A stretch of 64,000 nt of DNA from Cryptomeria japonica (lineage: Eukaryota > Streptophyta > Pinopsida > Cupressales > Cupressaceae): the NCBI RefSeq assembly GCF_030272615.1, contig NC_081414.1:6085001-6149000 (forward strand). Reading direction: 5' to 3'. A program made the position numbers and the translations under genes. Positions 58,702-64,000 of the stretch are shown piece by piece. The first letter of the stretch is position 1. Every line of letters starts with the position of its first letter. The notes below the pieces were generated by a model. That model had not been told where the DNA came from, did no database searches, and saw only the letters and a list, made by a program, of their open reading frames with translations.

Positions 58702-60054
58702 GTTAGCTGGTTGCATAAGGATTGTACATGACTAATTTAAATGATTTTATGGATGAGCAAAAGTGATTAGACGAGTGAGTGCATGGAAGAGTTAAGTGAT
58801 TTGATTAATTAGCTAATTAAATGAGGTAGAATTTGAGGACTTAATCATTTTATTTATAGATAATGTGAGCATGAGGTATATTTCACAATTTATTTTATTT
58901 TATTATGAAAATGGTTTATTTTGTTTATTTATTCATATGAAGGAAAATAATAAAATCATTTAATTAAATAATAATTTAGGATTAAATGGATAACAAAATG
59001 ATAATTGATATTAGAAAATTATGTTAATAATAAAATGATAGTGGAAGAATAATTTTATTAGTGTCTATATTTTTTCTTTCTTTGAGATAGTGTTTAAAGT
59101 AACATTTTTTCAAATAAAATAAAAGTGACTTAAAAAGATTAGACTAGAGGATGAATAAAGTGACAATATTCCCCAATTAAGTGGAAGGAACAATTAATAA
59201 TTAGATAAAATTAAATCAACTGTAGTCTCATTTTCAGATTCAACTATTTACATTTTATACCTCTTACAAACTAAATATTCTCATACATGTTAGCTATTGT
59301 TACAAGAGATCAATATGTTATCTCAAATGCTTGAACCTTTGCTTTTTAATGTCATTACTACCTATGAACATTACCTTTGATATTAGATCATGAAACCTTA
59401 CTAGAATGAAAACCACTAAACTCTTGGATAAACTACTTAAACGTACCAAAATAACGATTATTCTTAATTGAATTTAAAACATAATACTAATAAAATTGTA
59501 CATAACTCACTTTTCTATCACCCTTAAACTTCTATGGATTCATCTACAGTAAGACTCCCTGATTTGAAATAAATTCTTTAACTAAGAATCCTTAAAACAA
59601 GTTCTAAAAAACAAGGCTCCTCCACAACGTCAAGACCCACAAAAAGCACCTCACCCACACCACATGCTCTGATTGCCAAAACCAAGAATGCTTTCATCAT
59701 TTGTCCAAAATTAATTTAATGTCTCCAGCAGCAATCTTGAAATGTTAAGTATTTTGTTAAATTATTTACATGATTGGTCAATTATGCGCTATTTAGATGG
59801 AATTTGTCAAATGGTCTGTGCTTCTTGTTTGTCAATTAAAACAATTTCATCATAATTCTTTATAAGATTCTTATTTCTTTCATGTTTCAATAGATATCTA
59901 TGATTGTTCCACATTTTGTAGATGGTTTGACTTTTAAACTTAAAAGTGTTAAACACTCAAAATTGATTGTCATTCTCTAAACTTAATATGTTGCTTAATG
60001 CATGGAATTTAAAACTGACTACATTTTATACACCTTATATGAAATCTACAGATA
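58702..60054. other. AT-rich flank of element F; no gene seen
   Basis: After the target-duplication flank the sequence is very AT-rich to about 59600, with no supported frame. It may be continuous with 43757-44512 across element F. At about 59600-59720 it becomes less AT-rich; a minus-strand reading there (LAIRACGVGEVL) is faintly PPR-like but too weak to call. Confidence 0.5.
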
Positions 60055-60268
60055 TAACTTACCATTAGATCACATTTCTTAGAGGCATTGTCAAATAGTT
60101 CACATGCCTTTTATATGTTTCCATACCTACATGACAGGTCTGCCAAGGCATTTGCAGCTATGGCAATTGATAAATTCCCCCATCTTTTATGCTTTGATGG
60201 ATGTCTAAAAACTCGTCACAAAGCTGCATTCCACATTCTATGAGACTTGTTTCTTTGAGGTGCTATGC
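60055..60268 (-). pseudogene. PPR (pentatricopeptide repeat) gene fragment
   Basis: On the minus strand, about 60268-60190 reads HLKETSLIECGMQLCDEFLD. In a second frame, about 60185-60065 reads ANALADLSCRYGNI and KACELFDNASKKCDLM around one in-frame stop. The second part fits the plant PPR consensus ANALIDMYAKCGNIEKACELFD. The first resembles the preceding repeat. Intact PPR proteins bind organelle RNA and have many 35-residue repeats; only about two are left here. A frame change and a stop show it is dead. It is the only host-gene trace recognised, and its right edge coincides with the duplication junction at 60271/60272. Confidence 0.6.
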
Positions 60269-60981
60269 AATAGTTTAAATGTGTTGAGCTTTTGGATTGG
60301 ACATCGCACGCATGCATTGAATGCATGGTGGCATTTTTGAAATAACCGCCAGTTCCCGAAATGATTACTTGCCTCAAAAACTCAAACAGTTGACGTCACC
60401 CAAGATATGGTTCAATCTTCATCATACTTGGCAATAAGTGCACCATCATGTCTTTTAGCTCATGGGACCCACCTGATTTGAACACGCATGAACAATCTGA
60501 ACTGACTTCACCAGAATTCAAGTACTTCAAGGCATACATCGCGCCAAGAAAATTCTCTTTTGAAAGGATTAACTATGTTAAGTGTTGTTGACCCTTTGAA
60601 CCTTGTTGAACATGTTGAACACCCCTAAACTGTTTGAACTAGGTTCAAAGAGTTCACAGTCTGGAGAGAGATGATATAACACACCACTGAACACGGCCAT
60701 TAAAAGAACCGCTGCAAAACACTTTGAGTGAATGTTAGTATAAAAACCTCCTAGACACCAAAGAACCTGCAGAACCTAAATGAACATTATGAACCTGCTT
60801 CAAAAAGGTTCAATGAGTTCACGGGGTTCAAACTGATCATTAACACTTGACGTTTCAGATTAAAAGACAATCTACAAACGAATTAAGGATTGAACCGAGG
60901 AATTCCAAGAAAGATAAGGACTTCAAATAAAATTTTATAGGGTGATTTACTCCTGTTATGAAGGATGAATGACGAGGTAAC

Positions 60982-61427
60982 AAGATGTTGATGACCTGAA
61001 GAGCACATCCGGTGGAGGTTTCTTTCTTGGAAAGAAACTTGTTTCATGGATCAACAAGAAGTAGTCATGTACCTCTTTATCTACTGCTGAAGTTGAGTAT
61101 GTTGTTGATGCTACTAATTGTACACAAGTTCTATGGATGAAGCAACTGTTGAAAGATATAAGGGTGGACTATAATGAACCGATAGTTATTCATTGTGATA
61201 ACTCTGTTGCTATTGACATATCAAACAATATGGTATTTCATTCTAAGACAAAGCACATATTTATCAAGTACAACTTTTTGAAGGAGGTGGAAGAAAATGA
61301 AGTCAGACTAGTTTATGTGAACACTAAAGAGCAGATTGCAGATATCTTCACTAAACCTTTTCCTAAGGAATCATTTGAGTACTTCAGAGACAGATTGGGG
61401 GTTTCTGCCCCTCCAGTAGAAACCTGA
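60982..61427 (+). pseudogene. Element F RNase H and C terminus (copy 2)
   Basis: A duplicate of 56691-57136. The final 96-codon open stretch (61137-61427) gives exactly the same peptide as copy 1. It came from segmental duplication, not from a second integration, because the flanks are duplicated too. Confidence 0.9.
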
Positions 61428-61777
61428 GTGATGTTGATTGGCATCAGACTGGTATGCATTTGCAAAGCTACTATTCATTTCAGATTGATGTGTTGGTGCT
61501 ACTACTCAAGGGGAGTAGTCAGTTGTGTGGTTCAATTGATTTAGGATTTTTCTTTGATGTTCATGTCAGACTTTTGGCATTGATGTCAAAGGGGGAGAGA
61601 TATATGTGAAAAATAGAGATTAACAGGGATATCATTCACAGGGGGAGTTTGTTAACTTCATTGTAATATCCTATGGGAGATTGTTGGTTGTCTTCCTTTG
61701 GGGAGACTTGTTTGACATTTCTTAGCACTTGAATGTTTTTCACATCTAGTGTTGCCATCAATGCCAAAGGGGGAGAT

Positions 61778-62992
61778 TGTTAGCAATTGGAGGAATTGAT
61801 TATGTGTTGTGTTTATGTTTTGGCATTGATGGCAACACAAGCTATTTTGGTTGTTTACCGATTTTTGACAGGTTACGATAGAGCAGCTAGTTTATGATAT
61901 TGATCCGGTATGCTCCGGTATGCTTTAGCTTGTGGAATTGGTTTGGATTTGTCATTCATGCTATTCAGATGTGTATCACAATCAATTGGTTTAGGATTTG
62001 ATGACTTAATAGCTATCATTTATTCTAGTAAGCCTTTTGGTCACTGGTAAGGGTTCTACCGGCAGAGCTTTGTTGAAGATATTTTGATGCACGTGATAAG
62101 TGGTGTTGGCGTGGCTTCTAGATGACTTTCAAGATGTTGTTGGTTATCTTGTTCGTGTTCCTGTTGATCGGTGGTGTTGGATGTGGGTCCGAACATAATG
62201 TTGTCTTATTCGGCTAGGTTATGGACCAGTTTATGTAACGTGTTGGTGGATGATCCCGATGCGTTTTTGATTGGATCTATTGATTGGATTATGCTACTTC
62301 GGTCTTAGGCCGCCTTGGTTGATCATTGGATTGCAGGTTTATGTTATGAATTTATCCTATTATCTTTGGGTGGTTGACCTAATTGTTTAGGTCTCGGGTT
62401 GATATAAATATGATGTAATATCTTTTTGTAGATCATGTTGTATGGGTTTTTGGGATATACGATTATGTGTGTGCGACTAAAGTTGTAATCATATGCAGAG
62501 GTTTTTCTAGATCATAGGTGATCGAATTGGGTTTGTGTAAGAGGTTTAAGACCTCCGGTATTGAGCTTAACTGAAACTGTATTCAGGCATAGGAGATGCT
62601 ATTCTTGCAGTTCACTCTTCTTTTCGGATTGTAGTCTGGATTTATTTTGTAGTCAGTGAGGCTCCTTTTGTGATGAGAAATGCGCTCTAGGCTATTGGCC
62701 TTCTTGCATGTGCAGGTCCTTCTTTATGTAATCACATACTTACTACATAAATATTATCTAACTATGGGTAGACTTCCCACTGTGGTTTTTCCCTTTACCA
62801 TGTTTTCCATGTACAAATATTGGTGTTATCTCTCTTGGATGGTTGGTAAATGTTCTATGGATTATATTTGTGCTTAATTGTTATATCTGCTATTCCAGTA
62901 TTTGATTTATGTATTTTGGTAATAAGGTTTTAATGCTTAAAGTTCTATAATCTGTTAACAACTTATTCACCGGTTATCTGAGTTGTCTAACG
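61778..62992 (+). repeat. Element F 3' LTR (copy 2)
   Basis: A duplicate of 57487-58701, preceded by the same aaagggggagattg tract. TATAAATA is kept at 62403-62410. Most differences from copy 1 are C/T or G/A changes. Confidence 0.92.
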
Positions 62993-64000
62993 GTTAGCTG
63001 GTTGCATAAGGATTGTACATGACTAATTTAAATGATTTTATGGATGAGCAAAAGTGATTAGACGAGTGAGTGCATGAAAGAGTTAAGTGATTTGATTAAT
63101 TAGCTAACTAAATGAGGTAGAATTTGAGGACTTAATCATTTTATTTATAGATAATGTGAGCATGAGGTATATTTCACAATTTATTTTATTTTATTATGAA
63201 AATGGTTTATTTTGTTTATTTATTCAAATGAAGGAAAATAATAAAATCATTTAATTAAATAATAATTTAGGATTAAATGGATAACAAAATGATAATTGAT
63301 ATTAGAAAATTATGTTAATAATACAATAATAGTGGAAGAATAATTTTATTAGTGTCTATATTTTTTCTTTCTTTGAGATAGTGTTTAAAGTAATATTATT
63401 TCAAATAAAATAAAAGTGACTTAAAAAGATTAGACTAGAGGATGAATAAAGTGACAATATTCCCCAATTAAGTGGAAGGAACAATTAATAATTAGATAAA
63501 ATTAAATCAACTGTAGTCTCATTTTCAGATTCAACTATTTACATTTTATACCTCTTACAAACTAAATATTCTCATATATGTTAGCTATTGTTACAAGAGA
63601 TCAATATGTTATCTCAAATGCTTGAACCTTTTCTTTTTAATGTCATTACTACCTATGAACATTACCTTTGATATTAGATCATGAAACCTTACTAGAATGA
63701 AAACCACTAAACTCTTGCATAAACTACTTAAACGTACCAAAATAACGATTATTCTTAATTGAATTTAAAACATAATACTAATAAAATTGTACATAACTCA
63801 CTTTTCTATCACCCTTAAACTTCTATGGATTCATCTACTGTAAGACTCCTTGATTTGAAATAAATTCTTTAACTAAGAATCCTTAAAACAAGTTCTTAAA
63901 AACAAGGTTCCTCCACAATGTCAAGACCCACAAAAAGCACCTCACCCACACCACATGCTCTGATTGCCAAAACCAAGAATGCTTTCATCATTTGTCCAAA
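62993..64000. other. Duplicated AT-rich flank, copy 2; no gene
   Basis: Matches 58702-59709 with about fourteen differences by eye. No supported frame or RNA gene. Confidence 0.7.

Larger units (their letters stand above)
55981..60271 (+). repeat. Large tandem duplication, copy 1 (4,291 bp)
   Basis: Copy 1 starts agtttaaatgtgctaagc at 55981. It spans the outer part of element G, the RNase H end and 3' LTR of element F, and 1.57 kb of flanking DNA up to the PPR fragment. Copy 2 starts at 60272 with agtttaaatgtgttgagc. The offset of 4,291 holds throughout: 56846 to 61137, 57487 to 61778 and 58389 to 62680. The duplication post-dates insertion of both F and G. Confidence 0.95.
60272..64000 (+). 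repeat. Large tandem duplication, copy 2 (runs off the window)
   Basis: Matches 55981-59709 and is cut by the window end at ctttcatcatttgtccaaa. By eye, divergence from copy 1 is uneven: about 4% in the G part, below 1% over the RNase H end and 3' non-coding region of F, about 5% in the LTR, and about 1.4% in the AT-rich flank. Confidence 0.95.

Noticed and set aside
58389-62877. Matching 65-codon open frames at 58389-58586 and 62680-62877, once considered a conserved small gene
   Set aside because: Both lie inside the duplicated LTR of element F and are alike only because of the segmental duplication.

Overview
The window looks like gene-poor, repeat-rich nuclear DNA of a vascular plant. 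Old, deeply nested LTR retrotransposons, AT-rich spacers and one degraded pentatricopeptide-repeat (PPR) fragment suggest a large genome such as a gymnosperm's; that assignment is inference. I see no intact host gene, no rRNA, no convincing tRNA and no CRISPR array. Nearly all coding signal is retrotransposon fossil. Elements are named A to I here for convenience, and LTR divergences quoted are by-eye estimates.

Layout. 1-3059: an LTR-like block in minus orientation with a Gypsy-type terminus at 3059. 4848-7533: eroded Gypsy protease and spacer (H, minus). 8964-34059: Copia element B (plus), bounded by a perfect 5-bp target duplication (gtctg). B carries three insertions: Copia element A (9427-18867, minus) in its 5' LTR; element C (19465-27568, plus, duplication gtgga) between its leader and gag; and an LTR-plus-tail insertion D (30507-32035, duplication tatgt) in its reverse transcriptase. 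A holds a solo LTR (13379-14871) and an unclassified insertion (about 9519-10345). C holds a 1.28-kb insertion (23123-24403, duplication gaaag). 37384-38564 is a solo LTR with a perfect duplication (ataag). 40324-43756 is a minus-strand fossil of a protein related to the second reading frame of C. 44513-58701: Copia element F (plus), interrupted by a Tat/Ogre-like Gypsy element G (about 48956-56690, minus). 55981-60271 is tandemly duplicated as 60272-64000 and beyond, with a 4,291-bp period.

The most interesting item is element C. It has LTRs, a primer-binding site, a polypurine tract, a gag-like frame with a coiled coil and a cluster of CCHC knuckles, and a second long frame (ORF2) of a family I do not recognise. 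It has no protease, integrase, reverse transcriptase or RNase H. Its LTR 3' half and the leader after its primer-binding site resemble those of the pol-bearing element F, so C looks like a non-autonomous passenger of F-type machinery. A clear homologue of ORF2 lies on the opposite strand at about 40.3-43.7 kb, so the family is represented at least twice here.

All elements are fossils. LTR pairs differ at about one site in eleven (C), one in eight (A and B) and one in seven (F). The 4.3-kb tandem duplication is younger.
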